From the NCBI GenBank assembly GCA_963576475.1, contig OY754981.1, positions 27,814,132 to 27,878,131 of the forward strand: a stretch of DNA of 64,000 bases, read 5' to 3'. The first letter of the stretch is position 1, and the number at the start of each line of letters is the position of its first letter. Shown here piece by piece: positions 47,110 through 60,180 of this stretch. A program made the position numbers and the translations under genes. Origin of the DNA: Molanna angustata (taxonomy: Eukaryota > Arthropoda > Insecta > Trichoptera > Molannidae). The notes below the pieces were generated by a model that saw only the letters and a program-made list of their open reading frames with translations, did no database searches and had not been told where the DNA came from.

Positions 47110-49080
47110 GTATTGCTTCTCGAGCAACAAACAAAGCAAGTCAAATAATTCTAGAAAAACAATCTTTTCCTTTTAAAACGAGACAAATAAAAAGAAAATT
47201 GAACGAATCAAAGCGATATATTTACTCTCAACTCAAAATTAAAATACAAAAACAAAAGAATGTCATAAGTCGGAAACGGATGTTGAATATAGTCCTTTTC
47301 CAATTCCCGCCACGACATCTATGGGGGAGGTTCATTATAAATTCATGAATTTATACGCAGAAGTTATGTTTGCTAAAGTGAGTGATACGGTAACATGGCG
47401 AACTCTAGCGGTGACGGTCAAAAACAGAAACAACAAAATATTTAAGCATTTTCTCAAAGGTCGAAAGCCTCTTCGTACATAGTTTAAATATAAAAGCTAG
47501 GGTGGCCATTTTTTTTTAATATTCATTATTTAGGACAGCGAGCAACTCCTGGCATGTCCGATGGCTCCTGGCCAGTGTAATTGGGAAACTGTTAGATAAT
47601 TTCGTAATTTTGAAAAAAAAAATAGACGAACCGATCAAGATGCAGGAAGATGAGTTCTGGCAATACAATAGGACCTAGATACAACAGTGAATAGATGGCT
47701 GAGTAGAAAAAGTACAGAAAATTATATAATATGCTAATGAGACAAGGAAATGGCAGAAAAATAGAATAAATAACACGGAATTTATTTTTTTCAAGATAAT
47801 GAAATAGAACGATTAATAATTGAATAAAGAATTAAGATATAAGGACTGAGTGTAACTTGATGAAAATAAAAACATATAACCACATTAGAAGAATGAATTA
47901 CGAACGAACTCAAAAATAAAATTGTATACATCCCATACAAAAGAACGAGAAGAAAGGACTATCCGAGAAAATATTTACTTTACCGTGTGAACAGTTTTAT
48001 GTAAGATGGAAATATAAGAATGGATAACAGACAAGAAGATGAATGTAAGCAAAGATAGATGTGTGTGGAGCTAAGCAGCTGGTCAAAAACATTGATACTG
48101 CTTATGCAAAAGCACGATTTTTACACAATTTGGCAAACGTATTTGCTATATGTTATTTTTGCCAGTCAACTACTGTTGACGCCTGAATTTGCGTCTCGCT
48201 CGCGTGCCTAGAACCTTCGGACTAGGCAAAACCAGAAATAAAATTGGGAAATGTCGAAAATTTTATGTTTTTAAGCACCATTGTTCATTTGAGTGGCCAT
48301 GACAATATTTTAAAATCACATGCCAAAATGACATTTACATTTGTGACCCTGTCAAGCATCGTTCTATAAACGTTCTAATCTTGTGGTATGGTTTCAATAA
48401 AACACAAAAAAATATTAGGTCTTGAATTTCTTAACATAATATTCATAGGCAAGCCAAGATTTTCATGTTCTATAAGCAATTCCGCTACTGCCCCCTTCTC
48501 CTCCCTCCTTGGTTCATTAGCTGACCTTCCTAGGCCAGTCGAAGTAGGCAAATCGTCCATAATATTGAGTGAACCATCGTTCAATTGTGACGGACAATCT
48601 GCATCATATATACCTATCACCAATGTGGAGATGGCGGCCTAAATCAGTAAGTGGAATTGACGTTTGATTCGCTTCCTGCCACATCCCGTACCGTAATACT
48701 TCAAATAATATTATCTAGAAAAATATACAGTTCACCCTTCAAAATCCCACGTTGTCTGTCCTCAGACGCAGCGGAGTGGATTGGCAACAACTACACTAGT
48801 AACCACATAAGATACAATTTTTATTTTTGTAGTGAAATAAAAGGATGGGATACGAAGGGACGAAGGATAAAGGAATTATAGCTTTGTGGATAGGAAGTGT
48901 GACTTCAGAAGCTTTTTGAAAACTGTCAAGCTAGGAGCGTCTCTTATACCATCATAAGGTAATTGATTTCACAGCCAGGCTACGTGAATTGTGGATGAGT
49001 AGGTACTTACCTGCGTGGATGTATCGTGTATTGGTATTGAAAGTGCTCAATGGTTATGAGACCGTGTGTTTGTATGAAAA
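47110..49080. other. Mostly featureless; one weak LINE relic and unrecognised frames
   Basis: 47850-47990 gives a decayed frame resembling IPYKRTRRK in RTE-type C-termini; too weak to call. A minus-strand frame at 48375-48623 (82 codons, DDLPTSTGLGRSANEPRREE) is the most protein-like unidentified one, ends in a normal stop and lies in GC-richer sequence. I cannot name it. Confidence 0.35.
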
Positions 49081-49084
49081 AACT

Positions 49085-49215
49085 ATGAAACTATGATATA
49101 GTTCAAGTCCTGATATTACGTCGGCTTTCTCATTAAACATATTCAAAAAAAGGGTAAAGCAAAAATATCTATCTGATAATACCTGATTTCTTCTTCCTCT
49201 CTGTATCATATATAA
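49085..49215 (+). pseudogene. LINE ORF2 C-terminal relic
   Basis: Nearly the same sequence as 8165-8280: AGTCCTGATATTACGTCGGC, then a frame like LNIFKKRVKQKYLSDNT. Jockey/CR1-type tail. Confidence 0.5.
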
Positions 49216-49224
49216 TCTTAGTTT

Positions 49225-49662
49225 AAATATTTTATTATGATAACTTGATAATTCTTCAATGACATTTTATGAAAGTGATGTGCCTTTTTACCAATCTGAA
49301 AATAAAATTTCAAATTTTAAGTTTCCTGAGCTTGGGGTTACTTTGATATATTTGATAGTTAAAAAAAATGAGAAGCACCATTCAAATATCTTTCAAAATA
49401 TAATGGGGTTTAAATGAGTATAAAATATACAAATTTGAAAAGAATCGAATGGGTACTTTAGTCTATAATCGATAAAGTAAAATAAACACGCCGTACATAG
49501 CACACAGCACGCAGCACATAGCACACACACATTGTGATGAAACTCTCAGAATACAATCTCAGCATGATACCAATTGATAATTGCAATTAAAAATAGCTTT
49601 ACAAATTGCGAAATCATAACTCTCAACTACATCCCCTTGGGTAGGTAAGGAGTAAAAATACA
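49225..49662. mobile_element. TIR element, 5'-truncated second copy
   Basis: Matches 45660-46073 throughout, ending ATCCCCTTGGGTAGGTAAGG. The left inverted end is absent. Confidence 0.75.
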
Positions 49663-49664
49663 AC

Positions 49665-50165
49665 TACTTATGACAATGACATGTAGAGATAAATTTAAAG
49701 CGATATTTATATTATAATAATTCAATAACGAAACCCTATTTATGGCACATTAACTGAGAATATGACACATAATATAGGTAGGTACATGCATTGTATCCAT
49801 TATAAAGTGGGTTTGACTTCGTCTGTTAATTTATTAATAAGCAATTACAGAGAAAACTGTACCAAATTATTTTGGCCGGGATAATGAACAAAAGACCGCA
49901 TATATTTATTACGTATATGCATGGAAGAACAAAGAAAATTAACGTTTTCCATATGCCGTAGCCAGTGTGCGGAATTTGGCACATTACGATATGTCTAGGT
50001 ATTTCAACAAATTGCTGAATAATATTTGCTAGTATGGCTGATTGCATCTGTGAAGATTTATATTTTTACGATGATTTATTACGCCCTAATAGGAAAAAAC
50101 TAACACATAATATTATACTAGGTGTGTTTTAAATGTTTTACATATATGATATAATATAATATATA
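49665..50165. other. AT-rich region, no gene seen
   Basis: No supported feature. Confidence 0.4.
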
Positions 50166-50167
50166 AA

Positions 50168-50330
50168 TAACACTTCCTTGCACCCTGCGCAAGGTGCGAG
50201 TTTATTGCCATTTCTTCTAACTAACCAGTGTTTCCAGCTCAGAGAAGCAACATTTAGCATGAGAAATGAATTAAAATAAATTTCACCTCTGCTGGGGATC
50301 GAACCCAGGACGCCCGCACAGAAACTTACA
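50168..50330 (-). mobile_element. SINE-B, minus strand
   Basis: The reverse complement gives CTGTGCGGGCGTCCTGGGTT, B box GGTTCGATCCC, CAGCAGAGGTGAAATTTA and the 3' block CACTGGTTAGTTAGAAGAAA ... TGCGCAGGGTGCAAGGAAG. The 5' part of the head is truncated. Confidence 0.75.
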
Positions 50331-50334
50331 CATA

Positions 50335-51280
50335 TATAGGTACCTTATTTTATTAATATAAATAAAATTAAAATAACGCATATGATTATGATTTACTACG
50401 CATATGATTATGATATTGTGGCAGAACCTCGTCACATATATAATTTTTTTAAGATTCGAGAAAATTAATTCAAAGTAATTAAAATAAAATCAATGTTTGA
50501 AACTGTCACTTCTAGTAGAACTCCATAGTCAACTAGAATTATGAAAACAATTATACATGTTTGTATGTTCTATTTAAGTTCTATTTAAGTATATGCATGT
50601 ATTTTTTAATAATTCTGTCATTATAATTTCATTCAAAAATAATGCATCATAGTGGACTTATTTCAAATCGCCAATTTCATGTACAGACGAACTGAGCAAG
50701 AAGCGGTCGTTTCGCAAATGATCATGAATATTTTTTTTCAAACGTAAACTAAATAAATAAAGATACATTAATAAATAAAAACACGAGTATGTATATTGAA
50801 ATAATCTATGAAAATTTAATAGAAAAATACTGCTGAAAATTTCCTTTCATGCTCTTTTAATGTGTTATTTTCCGCCATGTTGTAAATCTATAATGAGACA
50901 ATTTCAAGAATGTACGTGGATTTTTAAACATAATAGCGGATAACAATATTTTTATAGTTCACAGTTTTCTCCCGCCAACAATTTTGAATATTCAACATTG
51001 CAGAATTTTCAGTTAACTTTGCATGAGAATATCGTTAGCGGGAAATGCTATTGAAAAATCTAAATATTCGCAAACGATTCCGTTGATTCCGTTCTCTTCT
51101 CGTATTAGAACAATATTTTTAAATTGGAACATTTTTTTTTAAATCGAACGATGCTTTTGTGAACAGACTATTATAAAATCACAAAAGCTTTATCTACTCT
51201 TTGCATAGACAACATTTTGAATAAAGAACTACAATTTAAAAATCATACATTCTAATGTCAAAAAGGAGCAAAAAAGTTTA
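50335..51280. other. AT-rich region, no gene seen
   Basis: A small inverted relation of CCCGCC/GCGGGA patches (50970, 51038) only. Confidence 0.4.
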
Positions 51281-51292
51281 AGTTTATATTAT

Positions 51293-51829
51293 ACATACAT
51301 ACATACCATCACGCCATGTCCCTCGCGGGGTAGGCAGAGAGAACCGAACGCCACTTCTATCTTGACACACATTCATCGCCTCGTCAACATTTATGCATCG
51401 TCTTATACATGTGCGTCTGTTATTCATGATTCTGACATTTCCGTTTTTCAAAATACCGTCCACATGGACGTGCTATCCCTTCCTTGGGCGGCCCCTACCT
51501 CTTATTCCATTCCTGTCTGCAATGTATAATTTCTTCATCAGGCGTTCCTCATTCATTCTCCCCATGTGGCCAAACCATGTTAATGTGTTCACTTTCATTC
51601 TATTAATGACAACTTTCTTTATCTTACATTCTTTGCTTATGTCCTATTACAGATTCTTCTTAGCGATCTCATTTCAACTGCATTAACTGCTTTCGTGTGA
51701 CTTCTGCAATGTCCAGTTTTCACTTGCATACGTCAAGGTTAGCACTAAGATAGCATTATGAATGGCAACTTTAGCTTCCTTTGATAAGTTGCGATCATTC
51801 ATAACTGGTCTTAGTGCTCCATTCACTCT
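51293..51829 (-). mobile_element. RTE-like LINE, minus strand, 11-bp TSD
   Basis: Flanked by GTTTATATTAT at 51282-51292 and 51830-51840. The minus strand encodes, with stops, NRVNGALRPVMNDR, then FGHMGRMNEERLMKKLYIAD, RNGIRGRGRPRKG and CINVDEAMNVCQDR. It ends in GTGATGGTATGTATGTATGT. 5'-truncated and inactive. Confidence 0.88.
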
Positions 51830-51844
51830 GTTTATATTATTTAC

Positions 51845-52560
51845 ATTCGTTTAAATTACTTGTTAATAAAAGAGATATTGTAAGGAAATGTGGACAGTGC
51901 CCAGTGCCGCTTTGATAATTATGTCGCATATGTAAAATAATAGACACTAATAGTCTTTAAATTTGGTAAACAAGAAGTACCTAAAGCAAATACATCAGCA
52001 CTTTAGTTGCATGTAAGATGTTGTACTGTTCGGAAGTTTTGTCGTAGTCGAAATGCCATCTTGTGTGATGAAAACATGTAAAAATTACAATAGAACTGTG
52101 ATGGAACGACCAGATATCATTTCATGCTACATATTTATTAGATTATCGATAGTCATTTTTATTTTGAGTAAACGAGAGTAGTCAAGTTATATTCGCTTGT
52201 AGGTAGAGAGTTCTGTTGTATTAGATTTTTCACACAGCTACAACTCAATATAACATCGTTTCTATTGCTATCATTATTTGCTGTGAGAGATAATTATTAT
52301 GATTACACTGGAGTAAAAGAGAAAATACGTTTGCAACGTGGGTCTGAATATATATTATTGTATTATCTCTTTTTCCCTTAACGTATTCTGTCGTGTGTGC
52401 TCTTTCTTGGTGATATTGTAAGAATTCGTTAAACTGTACCATTTTTGTAGAGCGTTTTGTTATCATATAACGTGTCTATATATAAAATGTCATTGATGCA
52501 TGGCGTTCCATTTATACATTTAAAAATGAAGAATGCATGGGCAACTAACTTAATATTGGA
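51845..52560. other. AT-rich region, no gene seen
   Basis: No supported feature. Confidence 0.4.
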
Positions 52561-52572
52561 ACATTTTTATTC

Positions 52573-52985
52573 ATACATACATACATACATACCATCACGC
52601 TGCCGTTTCCCTATTTGGGGTAGGCAGAGAGTACCGAACGCCAGAATCTTCTATCTTGACATACCTGTTTTGCCTCATTTACATTCATACATCGCGTCAT
52701 ACATGCTCTCCTATTGTTCTGACTTCGTATGTTCCCCTCTTTCAAAATCTCATTTATATGATCATGCCAGCTCTCGGTCGACCCTTACATCTCAGTCCAC
52801 TCTTTTCAGCCTTGTATACTTTCTTTGTCAGTCGTTCATCGTTCATTCTCTCTACATGTCCGAACCATCGCAAAGCATTTATCTTCATTCTACTCAAAAT
52901 ATCCCTTTCAATCTTACATTCTCTTCTGATATCTTGATTCCTTATCCTATCATAAATTGTTTTACCACACATTCGTCTTAGGGAC
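52573..52985 (-). mobile_element. RTE-like LINE, minus strand, possible 7-bp TSD
   Basis: The minus-strand frame reads SLRRMCGKTIYDRIRNQDIR, RECKIERDILSRMKINALRW, FGHVERMNDERLTKKVYKAE, then GLRCKGRPRAG before decaying. It ends in the ATGTATG tail. TTTATTC occurs at 52566-52572 and 52986-52992. Confidence 0.82.
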
Positions 52986-52999
52986 TTTATTCGACAGTA

Positions 53000-53925
53000 A
53001 AAATAAATAAATAACATTATTATGCGTTTTCTATGGAAATCAATTCAGCTCACAGAATTAAATAGACATTCTCAGCATGATATCCGTTAAGAATTATAAT
53101 TATCTATTGCATACATGGACAATAAGAATAATCTTAAAATAGTTTTTCTTTTTTTACAAAGAAGAAGTTAATTACTCATTTTATGTATACAAGTGAAAAG
53201 AGCGAAAAAAACTTTTATTTCTTACTGTGTTTCGTACTATTTTAAAACATAAAAACGTTTTTCAAACATTTGCATATAACACGAATTTCGGATAAACATT
53301 TAAAGGGTCGCCATATTGATTTTTGTGGGACTAACCGAAATTTACGATATCGTAGTTTGAAAAACATCCTATCATAATGTAAGCAGCAATAAATAAAGAT
53401 TTATCATAATGTAAATCATAAATCGAACGGCAGGATATTTTTATCAGTACATTTTAAATTTGAATTTCGAACACGCCATTTTGAATTCAAACAATGATTG
53501 CGTTATTTCGTTTCCCGATTCGTGACTGATCTCGTCATTTATTATTATGACTCGGAATATTTTATCTGAGGCTCAATTTTTTTAAACCATCAATTGCATA
53601 GATATCAGAGTGGACAGTTTTGGCGGTAAAAACGTTCTTTTTTTGAAACCTACATAAGGTATATAAATATTGTTCTATTTAAAAATTAATATAAGCTATT
53701 TATTTGTTCAAGATGAGTTTTTAAAACGATATCTTGAATCTTAACCGTCAACATGGACATCTCAACTTGTCACACTTCCATGGACGCGAACCGCCACATT
53801 TCATGCTCAAAAATTGGTTTGATAATATTATATTAAGTTTTTTAAACGTAGGTACCAATTGGCGCAGGGGATAAACTGCGAGCGGGTTGTGAGACCACAC
53901 GTCCATAGTTAACAGTTATGTTTTT
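53000..53925. other. AT-rich region, no gene seen
   Basis: 53045-53095 is a relic of the ACTCCTCACTAAC TIR element (TCTCAGCATGATATC). Nothing else supported. Confidence 0.4.
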
Positions 53926-53934
53926 TTTTTAATT

Positions 53935-54330
53935 AAAGATTATAGAGAACATTACGATGCTAAAAAATCTAGTAACAAAAAGAGGTATGGAATGGGTAAT
54001 GTTGGGTATTTTCTTAAGGGATAGGATACTTTCTCTCTTGTCTTGTGGATAAGAGAAAAAACAAATACACCAACGTTGTCCAAATAAGGGTTGCCAACCA
54101 GAAGCAGAGCTGGACATGTAGGCCGAACCATAGACTCTAGATGAACTAAGAAAGTGCTGGAATGGCGACCAAGAACGGGTTGAAAAAGTGTTGAGAGGCC
54201 TCAAACAAGGTGGTCTGATGATATTGGACGAGTAGCTGGAGGCGGATGAATGCTGTCTGGCCAGGATTGGAAGCTGTGGAGGTCTCAGGGGGAGGCCTAT
54301 GTCCATAAAGAGAGCAGATTGTAAGAAAAA
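53935..54330 (+). pseudogene. RTE-type LINE C-terminus, decayed
   Basis: The final part reads QDWKLWRSQGEAYVHKES, the terminal block of RTE-clade ORFs. Upstream pieces align with 8578-8815 (ACGTTGTCCAAAT, GTTGCCAA-CAGAAG). It contains several stops and frameshifts. Confidence 0.6.
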
Positions 54331-54334
54331 TATA

Positions 54335-55800
54335 CGATTTCAAAATGAAATATTCGTTAAATTCGATGAGGTTACTATTTATTTGGGTAGATCGAAAAAG
54401 CGATAGGAACTCGTAGGTTAAAAATACCAGAAATTTTGTTTCACTGACCGGTATAGGTCATCGTCAAAAAGGTAATACCGGTCAAAGGTAAACGTCAGAG
54501 AGATAGTACCGGTTAAATTTAAGACTTCGTAAGTCACAACCACAAGCAGCTCCGCATATATCGAACAAGAACATAAAAAAAACGTAGCACGATGAGAAGT
54601 AAATAGAGACCTATAGATCAGAAATCTTAGAACCTTGGTGCAAAGAGCGCGTGGTTGTAGTTATATAATTTAATTTGACCAGGATTCGGTGTCCGACCTT
54701 TTTGTCAAGAGAGGAGAACGAAGAAAAAGAAAAGAAATATTGTGTATGTTTTTACTTTCGGGGCAAGTTAAATATCGAATATCTGGGAATTTTGACGACA
54801 AAATCACATATAATATTTATAAGAAAATTCATATTAACTATTCCATTTACCTATCTTTATTTGATTGAATTGTGATATTTGATATCATTCACAATTCCAA
54901 GTATATGTAATGTTGATTAGCAAGATACCTATAAAAATATTACCTAAGGCTTTTTCATATACCAAACTTGTAATTAAGTGTCAAATTGACTGTCTTTCGT
55001 TTTGTATTTGGTTTATTTTATCATTGTTATTGAAATTATGACGGCAAGACAGCTATATTTTAAATGTAATACTTACAATGATACGTGTTCCTCTTAATAT
55101 CGTATGTTATATTTGAAGATAGCAGTTGTACTCACCTGAAACAATAAAAAATATAACAATTAGTCAATAAAATATATAAAATTTCAAATATTATTGACAG
55201 GTTTCGAAATATGATGTAGGAGCTGTCAGATTTTGTAGAGCAGATGAAAGAAACAGAAATAGAAGAAAAAAAGGGTCTATAATTTGTATATACGACATCG
55301 ATATTGAGTTTCTTATGCATTTCTATGTTCTTATCTGATGAAACATACAAAATCAACACACATTCTGGAAAAGTGAGTTTTTGAAACCTTTGTTTAATGA
55401 AAGTACCTACATATGTATTTAAAAGAAACGAACTCCATTAAAATGTATTCAGATATTGTACATATTAATATAATTAAGTGTTTTTGTGATCAATTTTAAA
55501 TCAGGGGGGCAAGTCCAGTCAAATGGTGGATTCAAAACCCTCATGATAACTCAAATCATGAATATAATCATCCTATTGAGTTCTATAATATCTTAAGATA
55601 TTAATATATGCTCAGATACAGAAACATCCAGAATTTTTTCTAGTGAGCCAGGCAAAACTAAAAGAAAATTCAAATATCAAACATAAAAAAAAATACAATT
55701 GCAGCACAGAAACTGCTGCCATACTGCATTGGAGAAGTAAAAGATCAGGTTATATTTTAACAAAACATGATCCTATAAGTTGAACTTTTCTTCTATGTAT
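54335..55800. other. AT-rich region, no gene seen
   Basis: 54440-54515 contains three ACCGGT-containing phrases (CACTGACCGGTATAGG, TAATACCGGTC, AGTACCGGTTAA) reminiscent of the 30.3-kb tandem repeat. Nothing else recognised. Confidence 0.4.
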
Positions 55801-55950
55801 ATGTAATGTGTAGGTAAGTACGATGCTCCAGAGTATGTTCGTAGTTAGTTATTTTAGTATATATTGTTGTACTTAATGTAATGTGTAGGTAAGTACGATG
55901 CTCCAGAGTATGTTCGTAGTTAGTTATTTTAGTATATATTGTTGTACTTA
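55801..55950. repeat. Perfect 2 x 75-bp tandem duplication
   Basis: 55801-55875 and 55876-55950 are identical as read by eye; the unit begins ATGTAATGTGTAGGTAAGTA. Looks very recent, or an assembly artefact. Confidence 0.92.
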
Positions 55951-55966
55951 ATGCTTAGTCTAATGA

Positions 55967-56014
55967 GTTCAAAAGACCTTTGTTCTAAAATTTTATAACA
56001 AAGGTCTTTTGAAC
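55967..56014. repeat. 18-bp perfect hairpin
   Basis: GTTCAAAAGACCTTTGTT and its exact reverse complement separated by 12 nt, immediately after the 75-bp duplication. Confidence 0.85.
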
Positions 56015-56019
56015 TTAAT

Positions 56020-57400
56020 TCCGTATTTTGTGACTGATGTTGTTCCTAAAACTAGAATCTAAAAAAATTGTGCACCTCAAATCGTCTACGCCGAAGGAAC
56101 TTAAATTATTTACGTCGCAGACCCGACCCCGCATGTGTGCAGTTAAATATCTTGAACTTTTAGCCGAGAAAGGAGGCAATTTGCAATTATACTGCGCATT
56201 TTTCGGCCATGTTTATTTGTCATGTCGCCGTGATGTCGCCTAACCTATCATTTCAATTGATCTGTGCACTAATATTTTTTGTTTTTTTTTTCAGCGCAAC
56301 GAAACACGAGCAAATAATCATTTTATTTTTTTATCGTACAAACTGATGATTTCATCTAAATTAAAATATCCCGTACTGCTGCGAAAATAATAAGTACACT
56401 TGCAATTAGGAACTTTTGACTGATGATTCGACAAAAAATTGGTAATAAAATAAGTAGTTGAATTAATTCGTGACATACTTTAAGTAAGAACTTTACTAAA
56501 TAGGAACAATTCTATTTGAGCGTTATAGAATAAAAACTTGGACTAAAAGGAATAGAAACGCACCTATTTTAGCCGGAATGTTCATAGAAAGTTATAGAAT
56601 CGGACGTATTGTAAAATATGTATATTATAAAGTAACATTAGTAAACGATTTGATGATATTCCATAGTTGTAATAAGATAGGAATCTGATAAAATGACCAT
56701 ATTAAATGACCCGAGATAAAAGCAAATAATGTTGTAAAGAGTTTATCTATCAATAGAAAAAAGTTCTCTGTCGGAAATTTTCAAAGTTATCAGTTAAGTG
56801 AGGGACTTTGTCTTTGTGTCGCCACCCTCCGAGGGAGGTGCTAGTTGCCAGCCAAGTGGCCGATATTATTGTCCCTTGAACCAAAATGATCTTCACTATC
56901 GAGTTAATTACTCGGAAGGCGGGGAGAGTTTTGAAACTGGAGCTAAATTAGTCGAAAAAAATTTGCTCTCGGTAGGTAGCTGATGAAATTGCCTAGAAAG
57001 TTCAAGATTCTTTGTGCCAAAGGATACTACCTATTATCGCAAAAAAAATCAACATCTAAAATATGCAGGTAATGAGATATTTGTAATAGTGCATTTTTCG
57101 ATCAAAATACCACTAAAATAACCAAGTTTCATCCTTACGTGTGTGTATTTCTTATTGTGTTCCTCATTTAATATGAATGAACATTCTTTAATGATATATT
57201 ATATGTATAAGGTTTTCGTTTCCAATTGTAAAAGTGGAGAATTATATGAAGACTGAAAACATTTTTATATTCCACTGTATTGATTTAAAAATTATTTCTT
57301 TGTAATAGACTAACATGATAGATACAATCATCGAAAATCTCCGAAAATTTTGTTAATTAACAAAATTTTGTTTAATTCAGTTTTAAATTATAGGTATATT
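56020..57400. other. AT-rich region with one exon-like stretch
   Basis: 56798-56983 (+) is a GC-richer open stretch (FVSPPSEGGASCQPSGRYY ...) preceded by TTATCAG and followed by CTCTCGGTAGGT, which would do as splice signals. No family recognised. A 68-codon frame at 56037-56243 also lacks any domain. Confidence 0.3.
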
Positions 57401-57404
57401 ATAA

Positions 57405-57535
57405 CACATACCATCACGCCATATCCCTTACGGGGTAAGCAGAGAGAAACGAGCGCTATACTCCTCTATTTTTGCACATATTCCTAGCTTCCTTTACATC
57501 CATGCATCGTATCATACATGCTCGTCGATTTTAAT
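57405..57535 (-). mobile_element. RTE-like LINE 3' fragment, minus strand
   Basis: Reverse complement of the LINE terminus: GGCGTGATGGTATGTG at the end, preceded by the CTTACCCCGTAAGGGATATG and GCATGTATGATACGATGCA segments. Heavily decayed. Confidence 0.65.
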
Positions 57536-57594
57536 GTAATTTTTTTTATCAAATATTTATTTATTTATGAAACAGATATTGCAAGTAGGACGAA

Positions 57595-57985
57595 AACAAA
57601 AGTTCTAAGGTAGTTTGGCCACATAGAAAGAATAAGTAGTGACCGTCTGATAACTTTTATTTTTTTCTCTGTTATTATACGAGTATGTACATATATACAT
57701 GTTTTCTATGAGTGTTTTAAATGAATTACTAATATATAATTGTCTGTAATTGGCTCAATTTATATGTAATTGTTTTATATAAAAAAAAATGTACATGGCT
57801 GTTGATTATTTATAAAAATAAAATAAAAAAATACAAAGTTGCGGAACAAAAGTAGAGGTCGGTAAAGGAAAAGTTGGCACGATCACATTAAATAGAATTT
57901 CGAAAGGTTGAGAAATGTATGTCAAGAGATAGGAGTCTGGCGTTCGGTTCTCTCTGCCTATCCCAAAATCGGGAAATTTCGTGAA
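57595..57985 (+). pseudogene. RTE-like LINE C-terminus split by an insertion
   Basis: 57600-57650 encodes FGHIERISSDRL. Unrelated AT-rich DNA of about 170 bp follows. From about 57826 the LINE resumes with ACAAAAGTAGAGGTCGG and AAGTTGGCACGATCACATTA, ending at SLPIPKSGN. It opposes the fragment just upstream. Confidence 0.65.
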
Positions 57986-57989
57986 GGTT

Positions 57990-58740
57990 ATGGTATTTAA
58001 TCAAGGAACTCACATAAACACATATTCAATTAAATATATAATACCGATGTATTTTTTGGATGAAAGCTATTTGTGTTTTTTTTTAATCATAGAATGTATT
58101 TAAAAGAGCACGCAGTATGGGGAATAATATATCTGTGGACAGGGGTGATTTCACAATCCCAAACGAGAAAACCGCCATAAATATTTCCTAAGAGAGAGTC
58201 TGAAGGAATCGTTCGTCTATGGTGGATAGAAAATGGCGGGAATAAAATTTGCCAAATGGCCGTGTTATATGGGTAATGGAGCGCTGGAAGTGATCCAAAT
58301 GGAATATTCAAAACCTTTAAACAAGACCCGATGTATGGGGGGACTGTAAAGTGTAAATAAAGTCTCATCCGTCGTCTCCACACTAACTTTCTCAACGCAG
58401 CCTTCCTCCGTGGAACATTTGCATTGTTTATGGTGCGGCAGCCATCTTAAAACGTTATCAAATCATGGACTTTCATACAACCTACAATACATATAACTTA
58501 GTATTACTCGCTGAAAAATATGTGAAAATTCAACACGTGTTTAGTAAAATTTATGTTGTATCTATGTGTCAACAGTTTCTAAGCGATCGTTTTTTGCTTT
58601 TTATTATGGATTCAGTTTTAATACGTTTTAAAAAAGAAGTGATTGGTTCGAATAAAATAATTAATTAAAGGTTTTAATAAAGTAAATTGTGAAGAATATG
58701 ATAGATGACGCAAATTTTAAACCCTTAGCATTAGCCTTTT
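57990..58740. other. Unrecognised, partly GC-richer region
   Basis: 58110-58450 is GC-richer with a 102-codon minus-strand frame (58087-58395) that matches no family I know. No repeat partner in the window. Confidence 0.35.
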
Positions 58741-58744
58741 TTAA

Positions 58745-59343
58745 CTTAGTTTGGAAAATATACCTTTAATTTTTAATTATGTTCTGTATATATTCTTGTA
58801 GAAAAATAGTAAGCCTACCCCGATTTTTGACATTTATTTTATATTTCAAAAAAAATATAACGTATGGAGCAATAGAGCATTGCATATTTTTTTTTAATTA
58901 AAGAATAAAAAAATATCTGGAAAAATATGTTGTGACGTTGCATTAATGCATCAGATAAATTAAATAATCATAAAATACTTTTATTTTGCAATGGCACTGA
59001 AAGAAAAATAAAAGTTTTTAGGTTTCTATAAAAAACCTGATGCATTAATGCAACGTCACGACATATTTTTCCACTTATTTTTGTCTTCTTTAATTAAAAA
59101 ATACATATTGCTCTACTCCTTATAGTTTATTAAAAAGACAAGATAAACTTTGAAAATCGGGGTATGCCATTATTTTTTTACAAGAATTTATATAGAACAT
59201 TATCAAATAGTTAAGGTATATTTTTCTTTATTAATACCTAAACTATCTAAATTATTTGTTTCAAAACTATTTTAATTAGAAATAACGATGGTATATCAAA
59301 TTGAAAAATAGGTACGTAGCGCATTGGCAATAGTCGCCACCCT
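58745..59343. mobile_element. Foldback element, second copy
   Basis: Same organisation as 36462-37141: TACCCCGATTTTTGACATTT in the left half and AAAATCGGGGTATGCCATTA in the right, with GACGTTGCATTAATGCATCA inverted around the centre. The left end is truncated. The right end is GCAATAGTCGCCACCC followed by TAAG rather than TTAA. Confidence 0.75.
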
Positions 59344-59344
59344 A

Positions 59345-60180
59345 AGAACAATGTTTAGTATGAAATTGCCATTAATTTCTGTATTGCTTAATATTATTAT
59401 TCAATTAATTTCAACTTCAAAGTTTCCTGAAGTCTGAAGCTGATCTTATCTTATTTTAATCAACATCATGAGTAACCCTGCAGATTCGTCATTTTAGACC
59501 AATCATCATTTTTTGCTCCAGACGCAAAAATACGTATATGTGACCCTACCTAAGTTGTTGCTAAAACAAAAAAAGTACGCGTAAGAATATCTTTCTTCGT
59601 CTTTTTCTCTATTTATGTAGATCTGGGATTGCTTTTTTCCTTTAATAAGTTACTGCTGGTAAACTAACTAACTGGTTTGGCTACCGATATTTTAACCGAT
59701 CTTTTGTTATCAGGAACTTAAGTTAAGCTATAATAACTTTTCGGTTTAGCTATTATAACTGTACGGTTTGGCTATTACTGTGTGCATAAATCATTTAGTT
59801 AGACTGAGTAAAAAATGTTAAGTAATCACTATAACTCGAACATGAGATGTTACAATTTTTACAATCTTTTTCTGTGTAATTACTAGTCTAGCATTTTTAA
59901 CATCGGCTAGTTAAATTTTCATGGTGAGTTATTAAAAAATTCATTTTACTTCAAAACGAGAATTTTATTCATCGACTTATATGTGTTTTTCATTTCTACT
60001 TTACTTCACGTCTCCTTTACAAAATATAGCCGACGGCAATGACATAGTTAGCTCGTATGGATATAAAGCCCTATATAGTGGATGAAAAGCAACTAAAATG
60101 ATATACACATAAGACATATCTTGATAGGAAAGGAATAAAAACGCTAGATAGATGGATAGTATAAAATGTGAAAGGGAAAA
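59345..60180. other. AT-rich region, no gene seen
   Basis: No supported feature. Confidence 0.4.

Noticed and set aside
47019..47348. 109-codon plus-strand frame
   Set aside because: Begins inside a decayed SINE-C copy and has no recognisable domain.
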